Shown in pieces: positions 1-7,048 of a DNA stretch of 14,357 bases. Each line of letters begins with the position of its first letter. Positions within the stretch are counted from its first letter, which is position 1. A program made the translations under genes and the position numbers. Under the pieces are notes generated by a model, which saw nothing but the letters and a program-made list of their open reading frames with translations, was not told the DNA's origin and did not search any database. Source of the DNA: Acidobacteriaceae bacterium (GTDB taxonomy: Bacteria; Acidobacteriota; Terriglobia; Terriglobales; Acidobacteriaceae). The DNA lies in the NCBI GenBank assembly GCA_003164255.1, contig PLST01000405.1, forward strand, positions 1-14,357, given 5' to 3'.

Positions 1-624
1 ATTCTTTCAGAGTTTCTGCGCGGAGCGGCAGTCATCTCGCGCCAGACTGGGCGCAACCTGGCCACCGGTATCTGGCTGCTGACGCGTCGCAACACGCGCC
101 GATACGGCGGCTACATTATCCACATCGGCGTGGTGATTGTGGTCATCGGGTTGGCTGGATCGGCATTTAACAGGAATGTTGAGAGCGAACTCGGCCTGCA
201 CGACAAGATGCAGATTGGGCCCTATACGCTTGAGCAGGTGGGCGCCACCCAGGACTCGAACCTGAACTACAACTCGGAATACGCGATGCTCGACGTGTAC
301 CGCGACGGGAAGAAGCAGTTCCAGATGACACCCGAGAAGCGCGTTTACCTGGCCAGCGATCAGCCGCAGACGATGGTGGCCATTCACTCACTGCCGAGCT
401 GGGATCTTTATGTGGTGTACGAGGGCTCGAATCCAGACACCGGAAACCCGATCATCAAAGCCTTCCTCAATCCGCTGGTCGGCTGGATCTGGGGCGGACT
501 TGTGATTCTCATCTTCGGCACATTTGTTGCGCTGGTTCCCAGCCTCAGTCCGGCCACGGCCTCTTTACGCGTGCCCGCGACGCGCCCCGCACCATCGGAG
601 CCTGCGCTGAAAGGCGGCGATTGA
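1..624 (+). CDS. ccmF: Cytochrome c-type biogenesis protein CcmF, C-terminal part (5' end outside window)
   Basis: The reading frame is open from base 1 to the TGA at 622-624, giving about 207 residues; the start lies upstream of the window. CcmF is the membrane subunit of the haem lyase that joins haem to apocytochrome c outside the cytoplasmic membrane. The fragment begins with an EFLRGA segment, followed by RRNTRRYGGYIIHIGVV entering a membrane helix (about residues 35-60), a pattern typical of the C-terminal third of CcmF. A soluble domain of about 100 residues follows. The last membrane helix begins NPLVGWIWGG (about residues 157-180), also a CcmF hallmark, and a short Pro/Ala-rich tail ends the protein. 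The stop codon overlaps the ATG of ccmH, so the two genes are translationally coupled. Membership of the CcmF/CcmK/NrfE haem lyase family is secure; the exact subtype cannot be judged from the fragment. Confidence 0.93.
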   Translation: MLSEFLRGAAVISRQTGRNLATGIWLLTRRNTRRYGGYIIHIGVVIVVIGLAGSAFNRNVESELGLHDKMQIGPYTLEQVGATQDSNLNYNSEYAMLDVYRDGKKQFQMTPEKRVYLASDQPQTMVAIHSLPSWDLYVVYEGSNPDTGNPIIKAFLNPLVGWIWGGLVILIFGTFVALVPSLSPATASLRVPATRPAPSEPALKGGD

Positions 625-1136
625 TGGCAACTCCGTCGCGTTCTACATTTTGGTTTAGATCTTTGCAGGCGCTGGCTCTGGCTGTTGCCGTCTGCTTCTC
701 GCTCGGCGCAGGCGACTCAAGCGCGCGCTATCACGACATCAACCATCGCCTGATGTGCACCTGCGGATGCGCGCAACTGCTGGGCGAATGCAACCACGTG
801 GGCTGCACGGCTTCAGGCGGCGAGTTGGCCGAGTTGAGAACAGACATCGCCAACGGCATGAGCGACCAGCAGATCTTTTCGCAGTTCACCGCCAAGTACG
901 GCGCGACCGTGCTGGCCGCGCCCACCACGCAGGGGTTCGACCTGGTGGCGTGGATTGCGCCCTTCGCGGTTTTCGGCGCCGCGCTGCTGGGGACGATTCT
1001 GCTCATCCGGCGCTGGTCCGGCATTTCGGCTGCAAAGGCTGCGGCGGCGGGTCCTGAGCCGGCGGTCCTTGATCCGGCCGAATTGGAGCGCAGAGAAAAG
1101 ATTCGCCGGGAAACCGGCATCGATGGAGGCTACTGA
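624..1136 (+). CDS. ccmH: Cytochrome c-type biogenesis protein CcmH with a cysteine-rich variant motif
   Basis: CcmH is a membrane-anchored thiol-disulfide protein that keeps the apocytochrome CxxCH motif reduced for CcmF. The 170-residue product starts at the ATG overlapping the ccmF stop (TGATG); the TTG 3 nt upstream is a less likely start. It has an N-terminal signal-like segment (about residues 12-30), a helical CcmH domain, and a membrane helix at about 107-128 (DLVAWIAPFAVFGAALLG), then a charged tail. The family phrase YGATVLAAPTTQGFDLVAW (92-110) fits CcmH. The usual LRCxxC active site reads LMCTCGC here (residues 43-49), followed by ECNHVGC (55-61), so five cysteines lie within 17 residues. 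The Arg before the first Cys is replaced by Met. The family call is firm. What the extra cysteines do is unknown; they could allow an alternative disulfide relay or metal binding. Confidence 0.9.
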   Translation: MATPSRSTFWFRSLQALALAVAVCFSLGAGDSSARYHDINHRLMCTCGCAQLLGECNHVGCTASGGELAELRTDIANGMSDQQIFSQFTAKYGATVLAAPTTQGFDLVAWIAPFAVFGAALLGTILLIRRWSGISAAKAAAAGPEPAVLDPAELERREKIRRETGIDGGY

Positions 1137-1139
1137 GCC

Positions 1140-1418
1140 ATGACTGACACACAAGGCATGATCGCCGGGCTGTTTCTGCTGTTTGCCCTGCTGGTGTACA
1201 CCTTCTGGCCTGAAAATGTGTTCGCAAGCCAGCGCGAGAAAACCCGGCTCGACTTTCTCGAGGAGCGCAAGGAACAGCTCTACGAGAACCTCCGTGACCT
1301 GAACTTTGAATACCGCGCAGGCAAGTATCCTGAAGAGGATTTCCAGGTGCAGCGCGCGCAGCTTGAGAAAGAAGCGGCGCAGTTGCTGGCCGAGATCGAT
1401 CATCTGCAGCAGGCCTGA
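1140..1418 (+). CDS. Small CcmI-like membrane-anchored coiled-coil protein
   Basis: This 92-residue protein begins 3 nt after the ccmH stop, so it is very probably co-transcribed with ccmF and ccmH. Residues 9-25 (GLFLLFALLVYTFWP) form one membrane helix. The rest is a charged helical hairpin (about 36-92) with the pattern KEQLYENLRDLNFEY, a GKYPEEDF turn, then a second long helix. This layout resembles the N-terminal module of CcmI/CycH, which holds apocytochrome c near the CcmF-CcmH complex. The TPR domain of full-length CcmI is absent, so at most it is a minimal CcmI. Position and shape support a role in cytochrome c maturation, but sequence similarity to CcmI is weak by eye. It could instead be a generic SHOCT-like oligomerising protein. 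Confidence 0.75.
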   Translation: MTDTQGMIAGLFLLFALLVYTFWPENVFASQREKTRLDFLEERKEQLYENLRDLNFEYRAGKYPEEDFQVQRAQLEKEAAQLLAEIDHLQQA

Positions 1419-1478
1419 GACCCTCAAACACGATTCAGACGTTCTCTCTCTTTTACGATTGAAGGAATTCGACACGAA

Positions 1479-2780
1479 ATGAAATCGACCCAGATAGTTC
1501 TTCGCACTCTTGCTCTCAGCTTTGTTTTCGCGGGGACAGTGGCCCAGGCCGCAACCGTCTCCGGCACCGTAACCGACAAGACCAACGGCAAACCCGCAGC
1601 GGGCGACACCGTTGTTCTGGTGGACGTGCAGGCGGGCATGGCCGAAGTTGCCCATGCAACGACTGATGCGCGTGGAAAATACACCCTCACGCTTCCCGGC
1701 AACAGCCCCTACCTGATTCGGGTAACGCACCAGGGCGCAGGGTACTTTATTGCCGCTCCACAAGGCGGCGCACCCGGCGACATTCCGGTCTACGACGTGG
1801 CGGCCAAAGTGCAGGGCGTTTACATCGAAGCGAACGTGCTCGAGGTGGAGACGGACAACGGCATGCTCAAGGTGGACGAGCGCTACTACGTGCACAACAC
1901 CGGCACACCGCCGACGACGCAGTGGAGCAAAAAGTCGTTTGAGATCGTGCTGCCTGCCGATGCCGTCATCAACGATGCCGGTGCACAGCGTCCGGGCGGA
2001 TTGCCTACCTCGCTCAAGATGGACCCGGATGGACCGAAGGGACACTACTCCTTCAACTTCCCGATTCAACCCGACGACGGCGAAAAAGACACGATGTTCC
2101 AGATCAGCTACGGCCTACCGTATAGCGGCGGCAAGTATGACTTCAAGTCGCTGGTCTCGTTGCCTGCCGATAACCTGGCCGTGCTGATGCCCAAGAGCAT
2201 GAGTTTTGTGGCCGGTGGCGGCGCCAGTTTCAAGGCGGTGCAGGAAGATCCCGGCGTGCAAACTTATCTGTTGAAGAACGCAATGCCGGGAAAGCCGGTG
2301 GAGTTTACCGTCTCCGGCACAGGATCGATGCCGCGCGAAGCGCAGACCGGCGGTGGCGGACCGCAAGCTGACAGCGGCGGTGGAGCGGATGCAAGCGCGA
2401 CCCCTAACACGCCCGGTGGCGGCATCGGCACGCCGATCAACACGCCCGATCCACTGTCGAAGTACAAGTGGTGGATCCTTGGTGGACTTGCACTGCTGCT
2501 GGCAGCGGCTGCGGCCTTCCTGCTGCGCAAGCCGGATGGAACGGCCTCGGCGATTGCCGCCGCGAATGCGCCCCTCCCTGCAAATCCGCGTGCGAGTGCG
2601 CCATCCTATGCCACGGCAGCCCCCGCAACCAAGCACGCTTCGCTTCTTGACGCGCTCAAGGAAGAACTCTTCGCAATTGAGAGCGAGAGAATCTCCGGGA
2701 CCATTTCCGCCGACGAATACAACCAGGTGAAGGGCGCGCTGGAGATTGTGCTAAAGCGCGCGCTGAATCGGAGCTCGTAA
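1479..2780 (+). CDS. Secreted, membrane-anchored carboxypeptidase-regulatory-like protein with a C-terminal helical hairpin
   Basis: The 433-residue product has a signal peptide (1-24, cleavage expected after VAQA). Next comes a carboxypeptidase-regulatory-like beta-sandwich (about 25-110; SGTVTDKTNGKPAAGDTVVLVD, DARGKYTLTLPG), then a second beta-rich region (about 110-280). A Gly/Pro/Ala-rich linker (about 285-325) and a membrane helix (about 331-349, WWILGGLALLLAAAAAFLL) follow. The cytoplasmic end (about 387-430) is a hairpin, LLDALKEELFAIESERISG then ISADEYNQVKGALE, which resembles SHOCT/CcmI-type hairpins and the tail of the preceding 92-residue protein. A purine-rich GAAGGAA lies about 12 nt before the ATG. 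The gene is 60 nt downstream of the CcmI-like gene and just ahead of a strong terminator, so it may be the last gene of the ccm transcription unit. Its biochemical function is not known. Confidence 0.85.
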   Translation: MKSTQIVLRTLALSFVFAGTVAQAATVSGTVTDKTNGKPAAGDTVVLVDVQAGMAEVAHATTDARGKYTLTLPGNSPYLIRVTHQGAGYFIAAPQGGAPGDIPVYDVAAKVQGVYIEANVLEVETDNGMLKVDERYYVHNTGTPPTTQWSKKSFEIVLPADAVINDAGAQRPGGLPTSLKMDPDGPKGHYSFNFPIQPDDGEKDTMFQISYGLPYSGGKYDFKSLVSLPADNLAVLMPKSMSFVAGGGASFKAVQEDPGVQTYLLKNAMPGKPVEFTVSGTGSMPREAQTGGGGPQADSGGGADASATPNTPGGGIGTPINTPDPLSKYKWWILGGLALLLAAAAAFLLRKPDGTASAIAAANAPLPANPRASAPSYATAAPATKHASLLDALKEELFAIESERISGTISADEYNQVKGALEIVLKRALNRSS

Positions 2781-2899
2781 AAGGCACTTCGAGAGAAGGC
2801 CCGGAGCTGAGGCCCGACCGAATCGAGGTATTTTATTCGTGAGGCTAAGGCCTGACGCTCCCTCAGGAAGAACACTGATTGGTTTTTCGATAAACTGAG

Positions 2900-2930
2900 A
2901 TCCCGCTCATCGAGCGGGATTTGTTTTTTT
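2900..2930 (+). terminator. Rho-independent terminator after the ccm cluster
   Basis: A perfect 9-bp stem (ATCCCGCTC at 2900-2908 pairs with GAGCGGGAT at 2912-2920) encloses a 3-base loop. It is followed at once by a T-rich tract with nine T in ten bases (2921-2930). It lies 120 nt after the preceding stop codon and 44 nt before the next gene, and would end the transcript of the ccm cluster. Confidence 0.9.
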
Positions 2931-2973
2931 GTGATGTACGAATAGGGCGCTGCCCGGATAGTATGCTTTCTGC

Positions 2974-3471
2974 ATGAAAACTTTCCTTCGCACTCTTCTT
3001 TATCTCTCGCTCATCGTCTGGCTGGGCGCGGAGATCTTTTTCCCTGTGGTTGCCGCCATTACCTTCATGACCCTGCGGCCCGATACGCATACCGCTGGAA
3101 CCATCGTGGGCCAGTTGCTGCGCATCCTGCACGGGATGGGACTGGTATCGGGCATGGTCGCTCTGGCCCTGCTGGCGCTTGCTCCGGCATGGCGCATGTA
3201 CAAGCCGCGAGCAGTGCTGGCACCCATGGCCCTTGTGGTGCTGATGATTGCGTGCACAGTCTACTCGCAATTCGTCATCATCCCCCAGATGGAGCGGGAC
3301 CGCATCGCCGCTGGCGGCGCAATCGATACAACGAACCCGGCGAACCAGTACACGGCAGACTTCAACAGGCTGCACAACCGCAGCGAGTTGGTGGAGGAAG
3401 CAATCCTGCTGATGGGGCTGGGCACGGTAGTGCTGGTGGCCTGGGCGGAGTCGAGCAAGTCAGGGTCCTAA
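2974..3471 (+). CDS. DUF4149-like (TMEM205-type) integral membrane protein
   Basis: The 165-residue protein has about four hydrophobic segments: residues 8-30, 48-72, 77-98 and 140-160. Between the third and fourth lies a polar loop ending in TADFNRLHNRSE (F130-N131-R132-L133-H134). That F-x-R-L-H phrase just before the last helix is characteristic of DUF4149/TMEM205-type proteins, whose biochemical role is not established. The gene starts 44 nt after the terminator, so it should have its own promoter, but I see no convincing -35/-10 pair and no clear ribosome-binding site before the ATG. The next gene begins 21 nt after its stop, so the two are probably co-transcribed. Confidence 0.75.
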   Translation: MKTFLRTLLYLSLIVWLGAEIFFPVVAAITFMTLRPDTHTAGTIVGQLLRILHGMGLVSGMVALALLALAPAWRMYKPRAVLAPMALVVLMIACTVYSQFVIIPQMERDRIAAGGAIDTTNPANQYTADFNRLHNRSELVEEAILLMGLGTVVLVAWAESSKSGS

Positions 3472-3492
3472 GGACGGAAGAGGCATTTGCGA

Positions 3493-4299
3493 ATGGGCGC
3501 TGCGGCGAATACTGTTTCTGCGGGAACAGAGCTTCAAAATTCACTGGCGGCGATAAGCGCGCGGGCTGCGGATGGGTGCGTTTCGTGGGCCGGAGTTCTG
3601 CTGCTTGTTTCGGCGCGATCCGTCTTGCTGCTGGGATCGCAGGGCCTGGTTGCGTTGATCTTTCTGGCTAGGCAGAATCCGGCTCCCTGGAGGGCGGCGG
3701 GCGATTTCTGGAGCGTGTACGGGTCGCTGGTGGACATCGGCTGCCTCATCGGATTGCGGCACTATACGCGCAAGGAAGGCATACGGCTGCGCGATTTGAT
3801 TGGACCGATCCGAATGCGCAGGGGGCGTGATTTCTTTCTTGGTCTCGGCTACTACCTAGTGATTTTTCCATTCTTTCTTGGCGGCGCTTTTCTGTCGAGG
3901 CAGGCGTTTCGCGTATTTGCTCACCAGGACCCCGCGCGGTTCCTGCTGCATGCGCATCCGATGCCGATGTGGGCAATCATCTACAGCCTCGCCGTGTGGT
4001 GGATCCTCTGGTCGCCTACTGAGGAGACAACCTACCAGGCGTTCGCGTTGCCCCGGCTGGAGGTCTTGACCGGGCGCAGATGGCTGGCAGTGTCGATCGT
4101 CGGATTCTGGTGGGCGGCGCAACATTGCGCGCTGCCATTCATTCCCGATTGGCACTACGTCGTGTTTCGTTTCTTCGCGTTCCTGCCGGGAGTTCTGGTT
4201 GCGATGGCGATCTATCTCCGCACGCGCCGGCTGGCGCCGTTGATCGTTGCGCACTGGCCGATGGATATTGCGGCAGCTGTGGTGACGATTCTCTACTAG
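3493..4299 (+). CDS. CPBP-family (CAAX/ABI-type) intramembrane metalloprotease
   Basis: The 268-residue multi-pass membrane protein carries the three motifs of the CPBP/ABI family in order. Motif 1 is E177-E178-T-T-Y-Q182 (usual form EExxxR), motif 2 is W-A-A-Q-H211 (usual FxxxH), and motif 3 is H254-W-P-M-D258 (usual HxxxN/D). The glutamates and the two histidines expected to bind the catalytic metal are present, so activity is plausible despite Gln for Arg in motif 1 and Trp for Phe in motif 2. Six to eight hydrophobic segments are visible. The ATG at 3493 is preferred because GAAGAGG (3477-3483) lies 9 nt ahead; a TTG at 3487 would be too close to it. Substrates are unknown. Relatives process prenylated proteins, peptides or bacteriocin-related substrates. 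Confidence 0.8.
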   Translation: MGAAANTVSAGTELQNSLAAISARAADGCVSWAGVLLLVSARSVLLLGSQGLVALIFLARQNPAPWRAAGDFWSVYGSLVDIGCLIGLRHYTRKEGIRLRDLIGPIRMRRGRDFFLGLGYYLVIFPFFLGGAFLSRQAFRVFAHQDPARFLLHAHPMPMWAIIYSLAVWWILWSPTEETTYQAFALPRLEVLTGRRWLAVSIVGFWWAAQHCALPFIPDWHYVVFRFFAFLPGVLVAMAIYLRTRRLAPLIVAHWPMDIAAAVVTILY

Positions 4300-4306
4300 A
4301 AATAAG

Positions 4307-4354
4307 GACTCGAACTCCTTCGTCCCTGCTTCCATTTCTTAGTCCTTGGTTCCT
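4307..4354 (-). repeat. Degenerate heptamer tandem array 1
   Basis: Read on the minus strand, the space after the CPBP gene parses into about seven consecutive 7-bp units of the type A-R-G-R-A-N-N, one of them a 6-mer. Examples are AGGAACC (4348-4354), AAGGACT (4341-4347), AGGGACG (4321-4327) and AAGGAGT (4314-4320). The consensus resembles arrays at 8567-8594 and 14063-14097. It is non-coding in the frames I checked. Its role is unknown. Confidence 0.55.
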
Positions 4355-4367
4355 GTATCATCGTAGA

Positions 4368-4402
4368 GGCCCTTGTGTGCGCAATCCATCCTTGAAAGGG
4401 CC
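4368..4402 (+). promoter_or_regulatory. Inverted repeat in the ychF leader
   Basis: GGCCCTT (4368-4374) and AAGGGCC (4396-4402) can form a perfect 7-bp stem with a 21-nt loop. The 3' arm ends 5 nt before the AGGA ribosome-binding site (4408-4411) of the ychF-like gene. No T-run follows, so it is not a terminator. It could be a leader hairpin or an operator; either role is inference from position only. Confidence 0.35.
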
Positions 4403-4416
4403 GCAATAGGACGAAC

Positions 4417-5496
4417 ATGAAAACCGGTATTATCGGCCTGCCTCAGGTGGGCAAGACATCGCTGTTCAAGATTCTGACAAAGGCCAAGGTCGAAGAGCGC
4501 GCCCACTCCCGCCAGGAACACATTGGCGTAGCCCGCGTTCCCGACGGGCGGCTCGACAAGTTGTCGGATCTCTACCAGCCGAAAAAGACGACGTTCGCGT
4601 CGGTAGAATTTGTGGACGTGGCGGCCATCGGGCAGGAGGCGCTGAAAGAGACCGCGTTCCTGGCCAGCCTGCGCCAGGTGGACGCACTGATCCACGTGCT
4701 ACGCGCATTTGAGGACGAGTCGATTCCGCACGTGGGACCGATCGATCCGCTGCGCGACATCAAGAATGTGGAATTCGACCTGATGGTGAGCGACCTGACG
4801 CAGATTGAAAAACGGCTTGAGCGCCTGGAGAAGGATCTGAAGAAGGGGCGAACCAACGATCTGGAGCACGAACAGGCACTCCTGATTCGCTCCAAGGAAG
4901 CTCTCGAAAAAGAGCAGCCGCTGCGCGAGTTGGAGATGACCAACGAGGAGAAGAAGCTCATCAAGGGCTTTATGTTCCTGTCGCAAAAGCCCATTCTCTA
5001 CGCGCTCAACATCGGCGAGAGCACCACGCTCGGCACCGACCTTGAGGCTGCGGTAAGCCGCTTCAAGCTCGACGAAGTGGCCCACCGGCCCAACGCGGGA
5101 GCGACCGCCATTTGCGGGAAGGTCGAAGCCGAGCTGGCCGAAATGGAGGACGAGGAAGCAGCCGAATTTCTCGGCAGCTATGGTCTGAATGAGAGCGGCC
5201 TGGTGCGGCTGATCCGCAAGAGCTATGAACTCCTCGGCCTGATCAGCTTCTTCACCGCGGGCGAAGACGAATGCCGCGCCTGGACCATCCCCCGCGGCTC
5301 CAAGGCCCCGCAAGGCGCCGGGGCCATTCACTCCGACCTCGAACACCACTTCATCCGCGCCGAAACCATCCGCTGGGACACTCTGCTTGAAGCAGGCTCC
5401 GAGGCCGCAGCGCGCGCCAAGGGCACGCTCCGCCTGGAAGGCAAGGAATACATTGTGCAGGACGGCGATGTGATGCACATCCGGCACAGCGGCTAG
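4417..5496 (+). CDS. ychF: YchF/Obg-family P-loop ATPase with a TGS domain and altered switch II
   Basis: YchF is a universally distributed Obg-like P-loop protein, unusual in preferring ATP and linked to ribosomes and oxidative stress. The 359-residue length matches the family. The P-loop is G7-L-P-Q-V-G-K13-T14-S15. The family's NxxE nucleotide-specificity motif is N198-I-G-E201. A charged helical insert spans about 110-180. A TGS-type C-terminal domain covers about 275-358 and includes FTAGEDECRAWTIPRGSKAPQGAGAIH. Oddly, the G3 motif DxxG, normally followed by a glycine-rich loop, reads D67-V-A-A-I-G-Q-E, so the G3 glycine is alanine and the loop is short. AGGA 5 nt before the ATG supports the start. 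The ZIP transporter gene starts 2 nt after its stop. Family membership is sure; whether this variant keeps normal YchF hydrolysis is uncertain. Confidence 0.88.
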   Translation: MKTGIIGLPQVGKTSLFKILTKAKVEERAHSRQEHIGVARVPDGRLDKLSDLYQPKKTTFASVEFVDVAAIGQEALKETAFLASLRQVDALIHVLRAFEDESIPHVGPIDPLRDIKNVEFDLMVSDLTQIEKRLERLEKDLKKGRTNDLEHEQALLIRSKEALEKEQPLRELEMTNEEKKLIKGFMFLSQKPILYALNIGESTTLGTDLEAAVSRFKLDEVAHRPNAGATAICGKVEAELAEMEDEEAAEFLGSYGLNESGLVRLIRKSYELLGLISFFTAGEDECRAWTIPRGSKAPQGAGAIHSDLEHHFIRAETIRWDTLLEAGSEAAARAKGTLRLEGKEYIVQDGDVMHIRHSG

Positions 5497-5498
5497 TC

Positions 5499-6224
5499 AT
5501 GAACAGGCTTTCTCTCCTACTTGGCGCAGTTGCCGCGCTGGCGGATGTGGCCGGCGGCCTGGTGCTGGTGCGCGCGCGCGGCGTGGAGCGCTACCTGCGT
5601 TACTTTGTGGCGCTGGGCGCGGGCTTTCTGATGGCGGTGGCGCTCATTGAGATGGCGCCGGAGAGTTTTCGCCTCAGCCCCAAACTGGGTCCCATCCTGG
5701 TGATGGCCGGCTACTGCATTGTGCATCTGCTGGAGCACACCATCAGCGCGCATTTTCATTATGGCGAAGAGACCCACCACGGGGAGCTGGTCACAAAGCA
5801 TACGGGCAACGCCGTGCTGGTCGGACTAAGCGTTCATGCGCTGTTTGATGGCGTGGCGATCGGATCAGGTTTTGTGGTGTCAAACTGGCTGGGCTGGCTG
5901 ATTTTTCTGGCGATTTTTCTGCACAAGGCGCCGGAGGGCTTCACCATGGCCAGCGTGATGCTGGCAAGCGGACGAAGCCGGCGAATGGCTTTCTACTCCG
6001 CAGTGGGCCTGGCGACGGCCACCCTGGTGGGCGTGATGGTGATTGAGGTGGTGCCGAGCTGGCTGCCGTACGGACTGCCGATTTCAGCGGGCGTAGCGCT
6101 GTATGTGGGCGCCAGCGACCTGGTGCCGGAAGTAAATCGCGAGCCGGGAATCCGCATGGCGCTTGTGTTTTTTGTCGGCGTGGCGGCGTTCCTGCTACTG
6201 CGGATGCTGCTGCCGGCGGTCTGA
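5499..6224 (+). CDS. ZIP-family divalent metal transporter
   Basis: The 241-residue protein has about seven to eight membrane helices and the two ZIP metal-binding motifs, H113-A-L-F-D117-G and H142-K-A-P-E146-G, on consecutive helices. These supply the binuclear metal site used by ZupT/ZIP transporters to bring Zn2+ and related ions into the cytoplasm. A histidine-rich loop (about 77-96, with HLLEH, HFHYG and THHG) lies just before the first motif and could sense or capture metal. The ATG lies 2 nt after the ychF-like stop, suggesting one transcript. The next gene converges from the other strand with only 8 nt between the stops and no obvious terminator. The transported metal cannot be read from sequence; zinc is the default expectation. 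Confidence 0.9.
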   Translation: MNRLSLLLGAVAALADVAGGLVLVRARGVERYLRYFVALGAGFLMAVALIEMAPESFRLSPKLGPILVMAGYCIVHLLEHTISAHFHYGEETHHGELVTKHTGNAVLVGLSVHALFDGVAIGSGFVVSNWLGWLIFLAIFLHKAPEGFTMASVMLASGRSRRMAFYSAVGLATATLVGVMVIEVVPSWLPYGLPISAGVALYVGASDLVPEVNREPGIRMALVFFVGVAAFLLLRMLLPAV

Positions 6225-6232
6225 GTTCCGAA

Positions 6233-7045
6233 TCAGTTCTTCCTGAAGCCCAGACGGATGGCGTAGAGCCTTGCCAGCAGGCGGGCATAGTCGACTGCGA
6301 CCTTGACGCTTGCCTTGCTGGCTCCGCGCGAGCGTTGCCCGAAGACGAAGGGCACTTCCTCAACCGAGTGCAGACGGGCGCGGACTAGAACCTCAAGCAG
6401 AAGCTTGAAACCGGCGCTCTGGAAGGGAATGTTCTCAAGACACACGCGGCGCACCAGGAAGAAGCCGGACATGGGGTCCTTGGCGCGCAGGCCCGATCGC
6501 TGAACAGGCCAGGTGACCCATCCGGCGACGGCGGAGATGAGCTTGCGCACGACGTTCCAGTCGGCCAGGCTGCCGCCCGGCGTATAGCGGCTGCCGATGA
6601 CCAGATCGCGGGGTTTCTGGATGGCGGCGATGAGCCTGGGCAGCAGTTCAGGAGGATGCTGCAGGTCGGCGTCCATCACGCCCACTATGGAAGCATCGGT
6701 ATTCTGCCAGCCGTAGAGCACGGCTCCCGACAGTCCGCGCTGCCCCTTGCGGATGAGCAGGCGTACGCGCGGGTCTTCGCGGGAGATGGAATTGACGATA
6801 TCCTCGGTGCCGTCGCGGCTATCGTCATCCACAACGATAATTTCGTAAGGAAATCCCACGGGATCGAGGACGGAGCGAATATGGCCGAGGAGGCCACGCA
6901 GGTTTTCAGCTTCGCGGAGCGTGGGAATGATCAGGGCCAGCTTTTCCGGGGTAGACGCTCCCTGAGCTGGCGGCAAGAGGGAAATTGTGGCCTGCTTGTA
7001 GTCTGGCTCGCGTGCCTGTCCGTCTATCATTATTGGTGACGACAT
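6233..7045 (-). CDS. Family 2 glycosyltransferase, polyprenol-phosphate mannose synthase-like
   Basis: The 270-residue product is a GT2 (GT-A fold) enzyme similar to DPM1-type synthases, which transfer mannose or another sugar from a nucleotide donor to polyprenyl phosphate on the cytoplasmic face of the membrane. Visible motifs are LIIPTLREAENL (38-49), IIVVDDDSRDGT (69-80), the metal-binding D125-A-D127-LQHPP, and DPMSGFFLVRR further on. No C-terminal membrane helices are seen, so it is the soluble DPM1-like form. The ATG at 7045 fits the family because the P-T-x-x-E-x-x-N motif begins about 40 residues in. An ATG at 7030 is a possible alternative. The frame stays open further upstream, but that stretch lies opposite a convincing membrane-protein gene and looks like shadow coding. 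TATACT on the minus strand (7061-7056) could be a -10 box, which would make the mRNA nearly leaderless. Confidence 0.85.
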   Translation of the reverse strand: MSSPIMIDGQAREPDYKQATISLLPPAQGASTPEKLALIIPTLREAENLRGLLGHIRSVLDPVGFPYEIIVVDDDSRDGTEDIVNSISREDPRVRLLIRKGQRGLSGAVLYGWQNTDASIVGVMDADLQHPPELLPRLIAAIQKPRDLVIGSRYTPGGSLADWNVVRKLISAVAGWVTWPVQRSGLRAKDPMSGFFLVRRVCLENIPFQSAGFKLLLEVLVRARLHSVEEVPFVFGQRSRGASKASVKVAVDYARLLARLYAIRLGFRKN

Positions 7046-7048
7046 GCT

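Noticed and set aside
813..2069. Long open frame of 418 codons on the minus strand
   Set aside because: It lies opposite ccmH, the CcmI-like gene and the secreted protein gene, all with recognisable proteins. Its composition is that of GC-rich shadow coding.
2781..2899. Possible small RNA or riboswitch between the secreted-protein gene and the terminator
   Set aside because: Only short, weak inverted repeats are visible (for example CGAAT with ATTCG) and no known riboswitch core was recognised.
4333..4361. Promoter with TATCAT (4356-4361) as -10 before the ychF-like gene
   Set aside because: No acceptable -35 element lies at 16-18 bp upstream, and the region overlaps the heptamer array.
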